DNA of 64,000 nt from Coleophora flavipennella (GCA_947284805.1 OX369253.1:2232001-2296000), one strand, 5' to 3'. Numbered from the stretch's first letter, positions 44,356 to 55,214 are shown. Numbers and translations are program-made. Notes: generated by a model from the letters alone, not told the origin.

Positions 44356-44731
44356 AAAAAACGGTAATTTAAAAAACTAAAAAACCTGCCTGCGTTTCTG
44401 TGTAATTTGGAAATGAAAAACCCTAAAACAAGAAAGTCGTCATACCCGATTGCACTTAACTCAAGAAAAATTGTAGCAGTCGGGAATGGGTCCCGACTGA
44501 TGATTCTAGAAATGGAGGCATAGTGAATTGAGAGCACATACCTATATTACATTGCAGATTACTCCAATATACTGACTAGACGGCTGACTTTCTAGAATGG
44601 GTCCCGACTGCTACAATTTTTCTTGAGTTAAGTGCAATCGGGTATGACGACTTTCTTGTTTTAGGGTTTTTCATTTCCAAATTACACAGAAACGCAGGCG
44701 GGTTTTTTAGTTTTTTAAATTACCGTTTTTT
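44356..44731. repeat. Large palindrome, 130-bp arms, 116-nt spacer
   Basis: 44356-44485 is the inverse of 44602-44731. I see one mismatch (AACCTGCC/AACCCGCC). Landmarks are AACAAGAAAGTCGTCATACC and its inverse. Confidence 0.9.
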
Positions 44732-44734
44732 AAA

Positions 44735-45527
44735 TAAGAAATAGTCAAACGGGGCCAGGTCTCTGGACTGTAAGGTGAATGGTTTATTTCTGTGAAGCCG
44801 TTTTTAGTCAGCGATGACCGCGCTTTTAAGGCCGTGTGTACCGGCGCATTGTCGAGCAAAATCAAAACACCACCGCTAATAAGTTTGCCCCGTCTTTTTT
44901 CTTTTATTTTTTCCCGAAGCTAATCAAGCAAACTTGCATGATATTCTGCATTAATATAGTGTTTTTGGACAGATAGTCTTATCATTAAAATTCCATCGAC
45001 ATCCCAAAAAAGCGTAGCCATCAATTTGCCTGCTGATTACCGGACCTTAAAATTTCCTTGGCGGCTTTCCTCCTTTGAATTTCCATTGCATCGACTCTTG
45101 TTTGATTTCGGGGTCCCATTGGTGAATCCAAGTTTTATTACAGGTTACTATTCGCGAAATAGTCTCCTCTTCGTTATCCTTCACCAAGTCTAAAACATCT
45201 CACAACATTCCAATTGCCTGTGCTTGTCAAACGCTGTCAACATTCTAGGCACCCAAGGCGCGCTCACCTTGGACATCCCCAAATGCTCATGAATAATTCC
45301 ATGAACCCGTTCCTTGCTAATGCCAACGTTCCTTGCTATCTCCCACTGCTTGGTTCACCGATCGGCAAGGATCAGTCGCTTCACCTTTTCAACATTATCG
45401 GCGGTAATTGCCGAAATATGCCATCCACTACGGGGATCGTCTCCTAAGCTCTCACGGCCATGTCGAAACAGCTTCTACCAAAACTTAATTACGAATTCTG
45501 AAGGACATGAATCCCCAAACACTTTCA
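44735..45527 (-). pseudogene. Mariner transposase relic, middle and C-terminal part
   Basis: The reverse strand shows GRESLGDDPRSG, the HEHLGMSKVSAPWVPRMLTA HTH-linker region, ITCNKTWIHQWDPEIKQES, MATLFWDVDGI and LILLDNAPVHTA (second catalytic Asp), ending near HSPYSP. Frames are broken by stops and indels. This fits the cecropia/irritans-type mariners. The N-terminus lies beyond the LINE insertion. Confidence 0.75.
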
Positions 45528-47490
45528 CCTTCTTGGCAGATAGTACAAAACCAAACTAACTCTCTGAACTGTCGTAAATTTATAAATAAAATAATAATAG
45601 GAGATGAAGAAACAGAAGACCCAGTAATCATAGCTAACAAATTTAATGACTACCTTATAAATTTAACAAATTCTCGAAAAAATCCAACTAAAAACACAAA
45701 CAAATTAACTTGACAAATAGTATTTTTATAAAACCTTTAATAGAAAAAGAACTAGAAATCATAATAACATCTTTAAATAATACAAACGCAACTGGGTTTG
45801 ATGAACTTTCTATATTGTGCTAAAGAACTTAATGCACCTCTAGTATATCTGGTAAATCTTTCATTTCAAAACGGCGTATTCCCTGAATTTTTAAAGAAAT
45901 CCATTGTCAAACCCTTATTTAAAAAGGGATTAGAACATCCATGGAAAACTACAGACCTATCACACTAGTTCCAGTGCTCTCTAAGATTTTTGAAAAAGCC
46001 ATGAAGATAAGGTTAGTAGATTTCTGTAACAAAAATAACATTATAAGTCATCAAAAGTTTGGATTTCAAGCAAAAAAGTCCACTACTTTGGCAATGTTCC
46101 ATTTAGTGCGTGAAATTGTGGAGAATATAAATGCCAAAATCCCTACTGTAGCTGTATTCTTTGACATGACTCGAGCCTTTGATTTTGTATCACATGACCT
46201 GCTGATCGAAAAGCTAAGCAATTTAGGTATAAGAGGCTTAGCGCTTGATTGGTTTTAGTCCTATTTCAGCAATAGAATTCAGGCTGTGGAAATAAGATAT
46301 TTGGATGAAAAAAATTGTGTTACTTCAACCAAATCTGAATTTATGGTAAATAAATGCGGTGTGCCTCAAGGAAGTGTAGTTGGTCCATTGTTGTTTTTGC
46401 TATACGTTAATGACCTTCCTGAGGTAACACCACAAAAAAGTATTTTATTTGCAGATGATATTTCTATCATAATACCGAATAATATTAAATCTAATAATTA
46501 TGAAACTGACATAAATATTACAATTAAGGATATAATTGATTGGATGGACCAAAATAACTTAATTGTAAATTTAAATAAAACAAATTATATACAATTCGGC
46601 ACAAACAGACATAACAAATTAAAACTTAACATACATAGCAATGAATCACATATACAAGAGGTTACTAATACGAAATTTCTGGGTATTGCGTTGGACGATA
46701 GCTGTAGCTGGGAAAAACCTACAGAGACTCTGAGAGAAAAACTTAATCGCTATGTGTATGTCTTAAGCAGGTTAAGGAATATTTCAACAGTTAAGACTAC
46801 GCTTTCGGCTTACCATGGTTACGTAGCCTCTATTCTGAAGTACGGCTTGTTAATATGGGGAAATTCTGTTCACTTTAATAATGTTTTCATTGCACAGAAG
46901 AAATGCATACGAGCTATATGTGGCAAAACATCCCGTGAGCCATGCAGGCCATTATTTAAGTCATTAGGACTGTTACCCTTGCCCTGCATGTATATTTTGG
47001 AGGTCGCTACTTTCGTAAAAAATAACTTACATTTATTTAAAAAGAAGAGAGATGTACACAACAGAACTGTAAGAGACCCAAATAAATTGGTTTTAAACAG
47101 TATAATATTCAAACTGACTCATTATAATATTTGCAGATGATAGTAATGTGTGTTAAAATTTATAATGCTCTACCTACTGACATGAAATCAATACCTAATA
47201 GTATATCATTTAAACGCAAACTTGTGACATATCTTAAAGAAAAATTATTTTATTCCGTAAATGAATTCCTATAGAGACATTTTGACAATTAATATTGACT
47301 ATGACAAATGCAATTGTATCTGTAACTTTATTTTGTAGTATAGTTGGTAGTATAAGTATTAGCTGTGAATTTTATAAGTAATAATTATAATAAGATTAAC
47401 ATTTGCATGCCAATCTGGTGAAATATGAGGACTACCTAAATAATGTAACAACTTTAAAACCATGTTTTATGCAAATAAACTTTCGTTTCA
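45528..47490 (+). mobile_element. 5'-truncated Jockey/CR1-group LINE inserted in mariner
   Basis: TTTCA borders both ends (45523-45527, 47491-47495), a likely short target duplication. The 3' end carries CAAATAAACTTTCGTTTCA. The reverse-transcriptase reading frame is broken. Confidence 0.75.
45575..47275 (+). pseudogene. Reverse transcriptase of Jockey/CR1-group LINE
   Basis: In order: connector EETEDPVIIANKFNDYL, a stop near 45713, MENYRPITLVPVLSKIFEKA, KFGFQAKKSTT, motif A VFFDMTRAFDFVS, a stop at 46256-46258, GVPQGSVVGPLLFLLY, the active-site FADD at about 46451, and the CGKTSREPCRPLFKSL C-terminal region. The last part (KIYNALPTDMKSI) is in another frame after 47140. At least two stops and a frameshift make it inactive. 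It lacks the endonuclease domain. Confidence 0.85.
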
Positions 47491-47660
47491 TTTCAGCATG
47501 CGCTCTCGGATCTGCCTTCGAGTATTTCCTTCTCTACTGAGAAATGTAATCACAGCGCGATGAACTATTTTTATCGTTTTGTTTTTTGTCGTCTGACATA
47601 AGAAAAACGACGACGCGACAAAAGATTTTGAATGCGTGGAAACAAATGAATGTCATAAAA
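47491..47660 (-). pseudogene. Mariner transposase relic, N-terminal part
   Basis: The reverse strand reads RAVITFLSREGNTRRQIRER(ML), the N-terminal helix region of mariner transposase. It continues in the piece ending at 45527 (VFGDSCPSEFVIKFW). The LINE at 45528-47490 separates the halves. Confidence 0.7.
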
Positions 47661-47758
47661 TTTAAACGAAGTATATGAAAATGTAGTGACCAGTACAATT
47701 TACTAATTTTACTTTAACAAAAGTTAACAGAGTAGATATTTATCAGCCACCCCTCGTA

Positions 47759-47889
47759 TTTTGAATAAACATCTTGAAATGTTGAAATTGAAGTTCTAAG
47801 TCACCTGAAAATAGTCTATAATTTTGATAAATAGTAGTGGTATGGAACCCTTATTTCGCAAGTCCGACTCGAATTTGCCCAGTTTTTTA
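47759..47889. other. Repeat debris before the minisatellite
   Basis: Contains CAAGTCCGACTCGAATTTGC, related to the ends of the local Lepidoptera-type repeats. Confidence 0.4.
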
Positions 47890-47894
47890 GTTTT

Positions 47895-48575
47895 TTTTGT
47901 ATACGCCTGATACCCTTATCTCGATGTCAAATTTCAAGTTTATCAGTTACCTAGCTGGAAGTGGTTTATGTTCCTTTGTTTACGTCCAATAACCTACCAC
48001 GATGCCAAATTTCAAGTTTATCAGTTACCTAGCTGGAAGTGGTTTATATTCCTTTGTTTAAGTCCAATAACCTACCACGATGCCAAATTTCAAGTTTATC
48101 AGTTACCTAGCTGGAAGTGGTTTATATTCCTTTGTTTACGTCCAATAACCTACCACGATGCCAAACTTCAAGTTTATCAGTTACCTAGCTGGAAGTGGTT
48201 TATATTCCTTTGTTTACGTCCAATAACCTACCACGATGCCAAATTTCAAGTTTATCAGTTACCTAGCTGGAAGTGGTTTATATTCCTTTGTTTACGTCCA
48301 ATAACCTACCACGATGCCAAATTTCAAGTTTATCAGTTACCTAGCTGGAAGTGGTTTATATTCCTTTGTTTACGTCCAATAACCTACCACGATGCCAAAT
48401 TTCAAGTTTATCAGTTACCTAGCTGGAAGTGGTTTATATTCCTTTGTTTACGTCCAATAACCTACCACGATGCCAAATTTCAAGTTTATCAGGTACCTAG
48501 CTGGAAGTGGTTTATATTCCTTTGTTTACGTCCAATAACCTACCACGAACACGATGCCAAATTTAAAGTTTATAA
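47895..48575. repeat. 78-bp minisatellite, 8 full units plus flanks
   Basis: CCTTTGTTTACGTCCAATAA recurs every 78 bp at 47973, 48051, 48129, 48207, 48285, 48363, 48441 and 48519. Because 78 is 26 codons, a 213-codon ORF (FLCLRPITYHDAKFQVYQLP... repeats) results. I see no sign that it is expressed. Confidence 0.92.
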
Positions 48576-48744
48576 GTTACATAAGTGGTCTTCATATATT
48601 GCTGAGTAATGGTGATTCGGAGCCCTCAGTGCGCGATTACGACTCATACTTGACCATTTTTCGATTTTTCCCTTTATATATGTCCAATAACTTACCTCGA
48701 TGCCATATGTCAAGTTTCTAAGTCACCTGGAAGTGGACTTCATA

Positions 48745-49047
48745 TATCATATATCAGCTCATATACGTCCCCATCGAGGGGCTCGAGCCATCCCTGAATT
48801 GGGGTGATCGGGCCTTAGTCGACCACGAGGGCCCAGTGCGGGTTGGTCGACTTCACACACAACCCGCGAGTTTTTTCGCAGGCATGTGCAGGTTTCCTCA
48901 GGATGTTTTCCTTCACCGTAAGAGCGTCGGATAAACGTACATATGAAATCTGAATTCTAAATCACATTGATACGTGGCAGGATTCGAACTACGACCTCCC
49001 GGACAGGAGGCGGCGGCCCTAGCCGTTACGCCACCGACGCTCTTAGG
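48745..49047 (-). mobile_element. Full-length SINE type 2, antisense
   Basis: Tail CGTCCCCATCGAGGGGCTCG, body TGCAGGTTTCCTCAGGATG, head GTTACGCCACCGACGCTCT. It interrupts the minisatellite-type flank (GTCTTCATATATTGCTGAG in 48586-48604; pieces at both SINE borders). Confidence 0.85.
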
Positions 49048-49146
49048 TCTTCTTATATTGCTGAGTAATGGTGATACGGAGCCCTCAGTGCACGAGCAAG
49101 ACTCACACTTAACCATTTTTCGAATTTTCCCTTTATATACGTCCAA

Positions 49147-49359
49147 CTAGTGGATGCCCGCAGCTTCGCCCGCGCAGATCCCGATTTTTGCGGTTCCCGT
49201 GGGAATTTCCCAATATCCTTTCTTAGCGGATGCCTACGTCATAACATCTACATGCATGCCAAATTTCATCCCGATCCGTCCAGTGGTTTGGGCTGTGCGT
49301 TGATAGATCACTATGTCAGTCAGTCAGTCAGTCACCTTTGAGTTATATATATATTTAGA
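49147..49359 (-). mobile_element. Non-autonomous Helitron, antisense, with A|T insertion site
   Basis: On the reverse strand it starts TCTAAATATATATATAAC and ends with a GC-rich stretch and CTAG. The flanks are A (49146) and T (49360). Removing it restores CGTCCAA|TAACCTACC, the sequence seen in the nearby 78-bp units. Confidence 0.75.
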
Positions 49360-49439
49360 TAACCTACCTCGATGCCATATGTCAAGTTTCTAAGTCACCT
49401 GGAAGTGTTCTACATATTTTGATGAGTAGTGGTGATGTT

Positions 49440-49575
49440 TTCCTTCACCGTTAAAGCAATCGGTAAGTATGTACGTAAGTTTTTGAAAAACTCATTGGTA
49501 CATTGGCCGTCCAGATTTGAACCCGGTACCTCTGGTTAGAAGAACCGAGTCGTTACCGGTTGAGCCACCGACGGA
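49440..49575 (-). mobile_element. tRNA-headed SINE head, antisense
   Basis: GATTTGAACCCGGTACCTC (box B complement) and GTTGAGCCACCGACG, plus CGGTAAGTATGTACGTAAG downstream. The partner copy of this subfamily is at 55215-55440. Confidence 0.65.
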
Positions 49576-49790
49576 AAGGGTAGTATTTAAACGCAAATCA
49601 AGCAAACTACTTTTTGTATAATAAAATAATCCCAATTGCCATCAAAGTGACAGATTTCACAGCAAAATACTTAATTAATCAAAATATAATTAATTAAAGA
49701 ATAATTTAGGTTCGTGGCGCACCGCTATTTACCTACAAGTATAGCGTTTATCTGGTTTAAGCACAACTGTTTTATTGTTTCGTAAGTCAG
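49576..49790. other. Unassigned sequence
   Basis: AT-rich; no gene seen. Confidence 0.35.
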
Positions 49791-50028
49791 ATCCAATGAG
49801 ATGTACCAATGAGTTTTTCAAAAACTTACGTACATACTTACCGATTGCTTTAACGGTGAAGGAAAACATCGTGAGGAAACCTGCACACGCCTGCGAAGAA
49901 ACTCGAAGGTTGTGTGTGAAGTCGACCAATCCGCACTGGGCCCGCGTGGTCGACTAAGGCCTAATCGCCCTGATTCAGGGTAGGCTCGAGCCCCTCGGTG
50001 GGGACGCATATGAGCTGTAATGATGAAG
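49791..50028 (+). mobile_element. SINE type 2 body and tail
   Basis: CCAATGAGTTTTTCAAAAAC, then GTGAAGGAAAACATCGTGAG to CCCTCGGTGGGGACGCATAT. Confidence 0.8.
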
Positions 50029-50583
50029 TCAGATCCGCCACCCAGGAAGCTCCTCCACGGTATAATCAATCAAATCTAACCGAAAACCTAATACCGCTCG
50101 CTTCGCTCGCTCAACTCTAGTCCAATTGAGAAGGATAGATAATTTGCTGTGCAATCAGTATTTATGATATGATTGTCATAAATAAATTTATGTATGTGTG
50201 TATAAATTCTTTATTGCACACAAGGAATAATCACAAAATGATTAAAATAAATTAACAGGTGATTAGTTGTGTGATAGATGAGTAAATAAAAATATTCCGT
50301 AGTGAAACAGCAATACTTACCCGGCTCTATTACGTACTTACGCACTGATTACGTTACATTACGTTGTCAGTGTCGCAACTCACGCGCAGGTTCTAATCTT
50401 CGCGACGTTTGCGTCACAATATTTCTACTGCGACTTGTTGGCGACAGACAAACAGACAAACACATCGAGTGTTGGTAAATGAAAATATTTGCAAGGTCAT
50501 CTGGTCCCATACGGGGATTCCCTGTACTATAGGAACCACAGATTTATTGATACACGTACGTACTTATTACATATGTTTAAGTA
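50029..50583. other. Unassigned sequence
   Basis: No gene seen. A CGCTTCGCTCGCTC motif at 50097-50113 is also present at 58440. Confidence 0.35.
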
Positions 50584-50789
50584 CTAGATTTTGCCAGTTG
50601 CTTCGCTCGCGTGAACATAGCATCGAGGGTGCGCAGTGCGCGAGCCCAAGTAGCCTATATGTTAATATAGGTCCTACCTACTGACTTTCATCCAGAATCG
50701 TTCAGCGGTTCAGGCGTGAAAGAGTAACAAACATCCATACATTCATACATCCATACAAACAAACTTTAACATTTATAATATTAGTAGGA
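50584..50789 (-). mobile_element. Non-autonomous Helitron, antisense
   Basis: On the reverse strand it starts TCCTACTAATATTATAAATG and ends CTAG, with A and T flanks (50790, 50583). The sister copy is at 56334-56558. Confidence 0.75.
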
Positions 50790-51560
50790 TACATTTAAAT
50801 ACACTTACGAACTGCTCATGAAAGGGATTAATCGTCGAATCCAACACTGAGAAAAATGCCCTAAAGGCTTCATTGTAAAATATTATTACAGTTCCCTAAT
50901 ATACAGTGTTTCGTTCTACAATAATGTTATCTGAAGTAAATATCATGAAATATTAGAGTTTTTATAGTTCGTACGATAATATTACAATGATCATTATAGC
51001 AGAAACTGGTCAACAAATATAGAATTATGATTTTGTTATTTTTTTATTTCGTCATGACAAAATTACGTTAAGTAACTTAAAAAACCCAGTTTCTTCATTT
51101 AATTCTATGATACTTAGAATTTAGGTTATAATTAATCTATGAGAGGAAACGTCACCATTTAATAGTACGACGTACTTCTGAGTATAATTAAAGGATGACA
51201 ACTGGGAATTACATTAAAGTATCATAATATAGTCGTACTTACCCTAGCAACGGCATAACTGCATAATATAAACTTATGATCACCTTATTATAAAGCTTTT
51301 CTCTATATTATAAACTAACTTTATGATAATATTTAATGAAACCATGAATATTGTTGTTCTTTACCATCGAATTTTTGTCGGAAGCACTTGTTTGCTTGAA
51401 GATTGATAACATTAATATGTGTTGACTTCCTAACAATATTAGATTAGATGCACACAAAAATACGGTGAAACTCATATTATAACTTTCATACAAAAATACC
51501 ATGATGAGTTTAAGAATTTCGAGAGACAGCAGAATAAAATAGTATGACGCACACAAAGTT

Positions 51561-51834
51561 ATGATGTTTATCATCATATTATTGTGGACGAACGGAAGTG
51601 AAGTTGCAGTTGGACCGACCGAAGCCCTGGCGGAGTTCAGCCTCTTTCATTGTTTCGCCGCCAGTCCGCCACCGCAGTGTACGCACGCTCGCAAGCCCAG
51701 AGATAACCGTAGGGATTATATCAGGATTATATTCAGTGCACAGAGAAAACTAAATCAAAAACTATACGTGGATCAGGCTACTTGTGATTTATTGAGCAGA
51801 TGGAACCTGGCGCACTATATCGACAGATCCGCCG
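51561..51834 (+). other. Exon-like ORF with GTAAGT donor inside the CACTG element
   Basis: The ORF from ATG 51561 (or from a possible acceptor GTTGCAG ending 51617) runs to GCCG|GTAAGT at 51834/51835. It includes CTHARKPRDNRRDYIRIIF, QATCDLLSRWNLAHYIDRSA. A TTATTTTACAG acceptor follows at 51907, making a 73-nt intron. The Leu/Trp/Tyr pattern of the last 20 residues recalls the beginning of a SAM-like helical domain, which is weak. It may be a captured host exon or a remnant of the element's own gene. Confidence 0.4.
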
Positions 51835-52172
51835 GTAAGTTGATTGATACAAAGAGACCAACTTCATTATAAGTCAAGCATCATGTTTCAAGGTTGTTAT
51901 TTTACAGGTTTATCCATTGAAATACATTGTAAAAGCCCAGAGATAACCGTAGGGATGGTATCAGGATTATATTCAGTGCCCAGAGAAAACTACATTTAAA
52001 ACTATACATGGAACAGGCTACTTGTGATTTATTGGGCAGATGGAACCTGGCGCACTATATCGACAGATTCGCCGGTAAGTTGATTGATACAAAGAGACCA
52101 ACTTCATTATACGTCAAGCATTATGCTTCAAGGTTGTTATTTTACAGGTTTAATCATTGAAATACATTGTAT
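51693..52172 (+). repeat. 240-bp tandem duplication including exon end, donor and acceptor
   Basis: 51693-51932 and 51933-52172 are near-identical. Both retain CCTGGCGCACTATATCGACA, GCCG|GTAAGT and TTGTTATTTTACAG. The second copy preserves the peptide QATCDLLGRWNLAHYIDRFA. Confidence 0.9.
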
Positions 52173-52327
52173 ATATTTAAGTAATAAAAGTGAAATTAAA
52201 ATACATTGTAAATATTTAAATAATACAATAGTATGTTTACTATTCATATTTTATATTTTCTTTAGTAACTGTACCCTTTTTTCGTTTACTTCTTTTTATT
52301 TCATATTTTTGTTAGTTATCTGTGATT

Positions 52328-52805
52328 GTCGCATTTGGTCCCATTGGCGAAAGGTCCAATTCGCGAAATGTACAATTTGCGAAACGTCCAATTCGTGAAA
52401 CGTCCCATCCGCGGAGCGTCCAATTTACGAAACGTCCAATTTACATTAAGAAGTTAAAAAGCCCTTATAGTTAGTACTTAATAACTTTTCCTAAGAAACC
52501 ATTTTGCGTTTGCATGAAAAGTGTGTTTGTTTGAATGTAAGAATTTTTAAATACAAAATGTGCATACAGATCTTAAATTTTAAGCCCCTCTCTAACTTCT
52601 CATAATATGCACTTGTAGGTTTTTAAGAAAAAATATGATAACTATCAACAGTAAAAGCTTTTAAATTTCGTAATGTAAATTGGACGTTTCGCGGATAGGA
52701 CGTTACGCGGATTGAAAGTTTCGTGAACTCGTTCCGTAAATTGGACCTTTCGCGAATTGGAACTTACGCGAATTGGGCCTTTTTGGCCATTAGACCAAAT
52801 GCGAC
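52328..52805. mobile_element. Long-TIR element with ~18-bp subrepeats
   Basis: The ends GTCGCATTTGGTC and its inverse GACCAAATGCGAC bound 478 bp. Each ~130-bp arm is built of units like GCGAAACGTCCAATT. There is no ORF, and no clear target duplication was identified. Confidence 0.8.
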
Positions 52806-52839
52806 TAAATGTCTAAAAAAATGCGACAGTATCTGAAGA

Positions 52840-53232
52840 TATGACGAAATCACAGCTATATAGTAGGAAATAGACTGAAATAAGAGGAAAACACAAACCT
52901 TTAGTATGAGAACATCGAAAATTTGAGCAAATCATAGCTTTTTAGTAAGAAATAAACTACAATAAGAGGATAGCACACAAATTAGTAGGAAAACATCAAA
53001 AATATAAAGAAATCATAGCTTTCTAGTAAGACATAATTTATAATAAGAGGATAGCACACAAATTAATAGGAAATAATCTAAAAATATTATGAAATAGGCT
53101 AAAATAGGAGGAAAGCACAAACCTTTAGTAGGAAATCATCGAAAATAAAAGGATATCATAGATTAATAGTAGGAATAAACTGAAGTGAAAGGAGAGCACT
53201 CAAATTAATAGAAAAACATCTAAAAATATGGT
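52840..53232. repeat. Degenerate ~82-bp tandem repeat
   Basis: AAATCATAGCTTTTTAGTAA-like starts occur near 52847, 52928, 53009 and 53153. GAGGATAGCACACAAATTA recurs. AT-rich. Confidence 0.7.
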
Positions 53233-54024
53233 GACTGAAGTATTACTTGTCCTTCTATCATCAAAACTATGAAGGAACATCACACTGCGGTATGATTACT
53301 GTCATCATAAAACTGTGGTAAGGAACGCATAATGTTGTGCGCTTCCTACAAAGCACATGGTGATAAGTCACCATATTATATCGTGAGTAGCAGCAATACT
53401 GGTTTCATCGTACTTTATTGTGATATCCGTATGCTCCCTACTTTACGTGAAATCATCGTTTTGTTAGCTGAATTCATCGATTTTTTTTTCTCAGTGAACA
53501 TGGCTGGGCAGCGTTCGGGAAGCTTCGCAATATCTTCACGTCCCAAATACCGCAGTGTCTTAAGGTCATCGACCAGTGTGTGTTGCCAGTGATGACATAC
53601 GGAACTGGGCATGGTCGCTAACTATGGGCCTCATAACAAGGCTCAAGGTCACCCAAAGGGCAATTGAGCGAGCTATGCTCGGAGTTTCTCTGGGTGATCA
53701 ATCAGAAACGAGGAGATCCGTAGGAGAACCAAAGTAACCGACATAGCTCTCAGAATTGCTAAACTTAAGTGGCATTGGGCGGGGCACATAACTCGTAGAA
53801 CAGATGCCCGTTGGGCAGTAAAGTTCTCGAGTGCGACCCCATAGCGTAAGACATAGCGTAGACAGGCCGCCCACTCGGTGGACCGATGACCTGGTGAGGG
53901 TCGCGGGGAGCCGCTGTATGCGGGCAGCGCAGAACCGGTCGTCGTGGAAATCCTTGGGGGAGGCCTATGTCCATCAGTGGACGTCCTTCGGCTGATATGA
54001 TGATGATGATGACTGCTCATGAAA

Positions 54025-54311
54025 ATAGCACGCACTTTCCATACAAAAAGAAAAAATGTTTTTCCATCTCTGAATTTTATCTGATCAAAATATTTTTCAA
54101 ATATTATTGACCCAATAAATAGCTTTTAATGCCTTCGTCGCATTTTATTTTATTTGTTTTAAGTTTAACATAATACGTCTTTGTGTCTGTGTGTCTGTGT
54201 GTCTGTGTGTGCCTGTGTCATCTGAACCGATTTAGATTTTTTTTTTGTTTAAAAGGTGACTTGATCGAGGTTTAGTTGATACTTTTGATTTTAGGTTCTT
54301 GGTGGAACATT
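54025..54311. other. Unassigned sequence with TGTG(TC)n tract
   Basis: A simple repeat TGTGTCTGTGTGTCTG lies at 54184-54216. No gene seen. Confidence 0.5.
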
Positions 54312-54672
54312 ATTGGTAAGCCAGTATCTACAATAATTCCACATTCCACAAGAAAAAATAAATAAAACTGCGTTTATAATTTGTCAGCGACCGGTTCCGA
54401 ACACCATCTTCAGGCAGACTATTTATTTACTTACACAATGTGTGGCACAGATCTACTAATATGTGTGGGTACAAAAACGTAGTTTGTTATATTCTCTTTG
54501 GGTACATTTGAAATAAATTTTAGGGTTACCAGTTAATTACGGTAGACATCGTAGGATTTGGTAAAAAATACCAATGTCAGGGAGATGTATTCAATATAAA
54601 CTTTATTATTATTGTAAACGCAGTTTTATTTCTTTTTTCTTTTATGTGGAATTAGTGTAGATATATACCAAT
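54312..54672. mobile_element. TIR element with ~60-bp inverted repeats
   Basis: AAATAAAACTGCGTTTATAA (54356-) and its inverse TAAACGCAGTTTTATTTC (54614-), with outer ATTGGTA ends. 361 bp, non-coding. Confidence 0.7.
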
Positions 54673-54950
54673 ATGTGTGATCGAGAGTGTCATAAATTAA
54701 ATCTGTTCACCCGTTAGAAGACAATCAACTCTTTTCTAGTTGACAAAGGGATGTGAGCAACTTCCACAGGTCTGATCGATTCGAAATTGGATAGCCTTTT
54801 ACTCCAATGGTATGGCAACAACATGGTAACCTTGACCTAATGCTGCTGCATCACCTGGAATCTGGCAGCTGTACTGATGAAAAGACGACTTTTTCAATTA
54901 CCCCTGTTCACAACGACTTGGGTTGTGTCTGTCAGATTGCTCAACCGAGC

Positions 54951-55159
54951 CAAAGTATATATATTAGTACTAACATACAGTATGGAAACTCTAAGCCGCT
55001 CTCTAGATTGCGACCTCACCCCCTTGTCACCCATGTCGGTACAGATAAGTGGTAGTTTGGTTCTCGAATGTATGGAATTTCGCGGTGATTATGTTTGCTC
55101 CGTCATTTGTTTTTAGAAATTTAATTTCTTGCCCGTTGTATGAAGTGTCCGGGGTGTGG
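54951..55159 (-). repeat. 'CACCCTGGACAC' repeat, copy 5 (antisense, diverged)
   Basis: CAAAGTATATATATTAGTAC to GAAGTGTCCGGGGTGTG. It lies between two ~44-bp direct repeats, ACTGATGAAAAGACGACTTT at 54873 and 55166. Confidence 0.7.
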
Positions 55160-55214
55160 CTATATACTGATGAAAAGACGACTTTTTCAATTACCCCTGT
55201 TCACAATGACATAA

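Larger units (their letters stand above)
42731..47758 (-). mobile_element. Possible mariner shell holding several nested insertions
   Basis: The right end reads TATCAGCCACCCCTCG|TA and the left end TA|CGAGGGGT...GGTGGCTGA, inverted with an 8-bp insertion in the left copy. Mariner transposase pieces lie inside at 44735-45527 and 47491-47660. The left end is 2 kb from the transposase, so the shell's left boundary is tentative. Confidence 0.45.
50845..53496. mobile_element. 2652-bp CACTG-ended TIR element nested in the RTE
   Basis: The left end CACTGAGAAAAATGCC and right end TTTTTTTTCTCAGTG form a short inverted repeat (CACTGAGAAAAA). AA is present on both sides (50843-50844, 53497-53498). It is AT-rich and has no recognisable transposase. 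Animal EnSpm/CACTA-group elements can start CACTG and have 2-3-bp duplications, so that group is possible; unproven. Confidence 0.7.
50824..54011 (+). mobile_element. RTE LINE copy with 13-bp target duplication, carrying a nested element
   Basis: ACTGCTCATGAAA occurs at 50811-50823 and 54012-54024. RTE sequence runs 50824-50844 (TTAATCGTCGAATCCAA) and resumes at 53501 (GGCTGGGCAGCGTTCGGGAA) to CTGATATGATGATGATG. The two halves are contiguous in the intact RTE. Confidence 0.85.
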
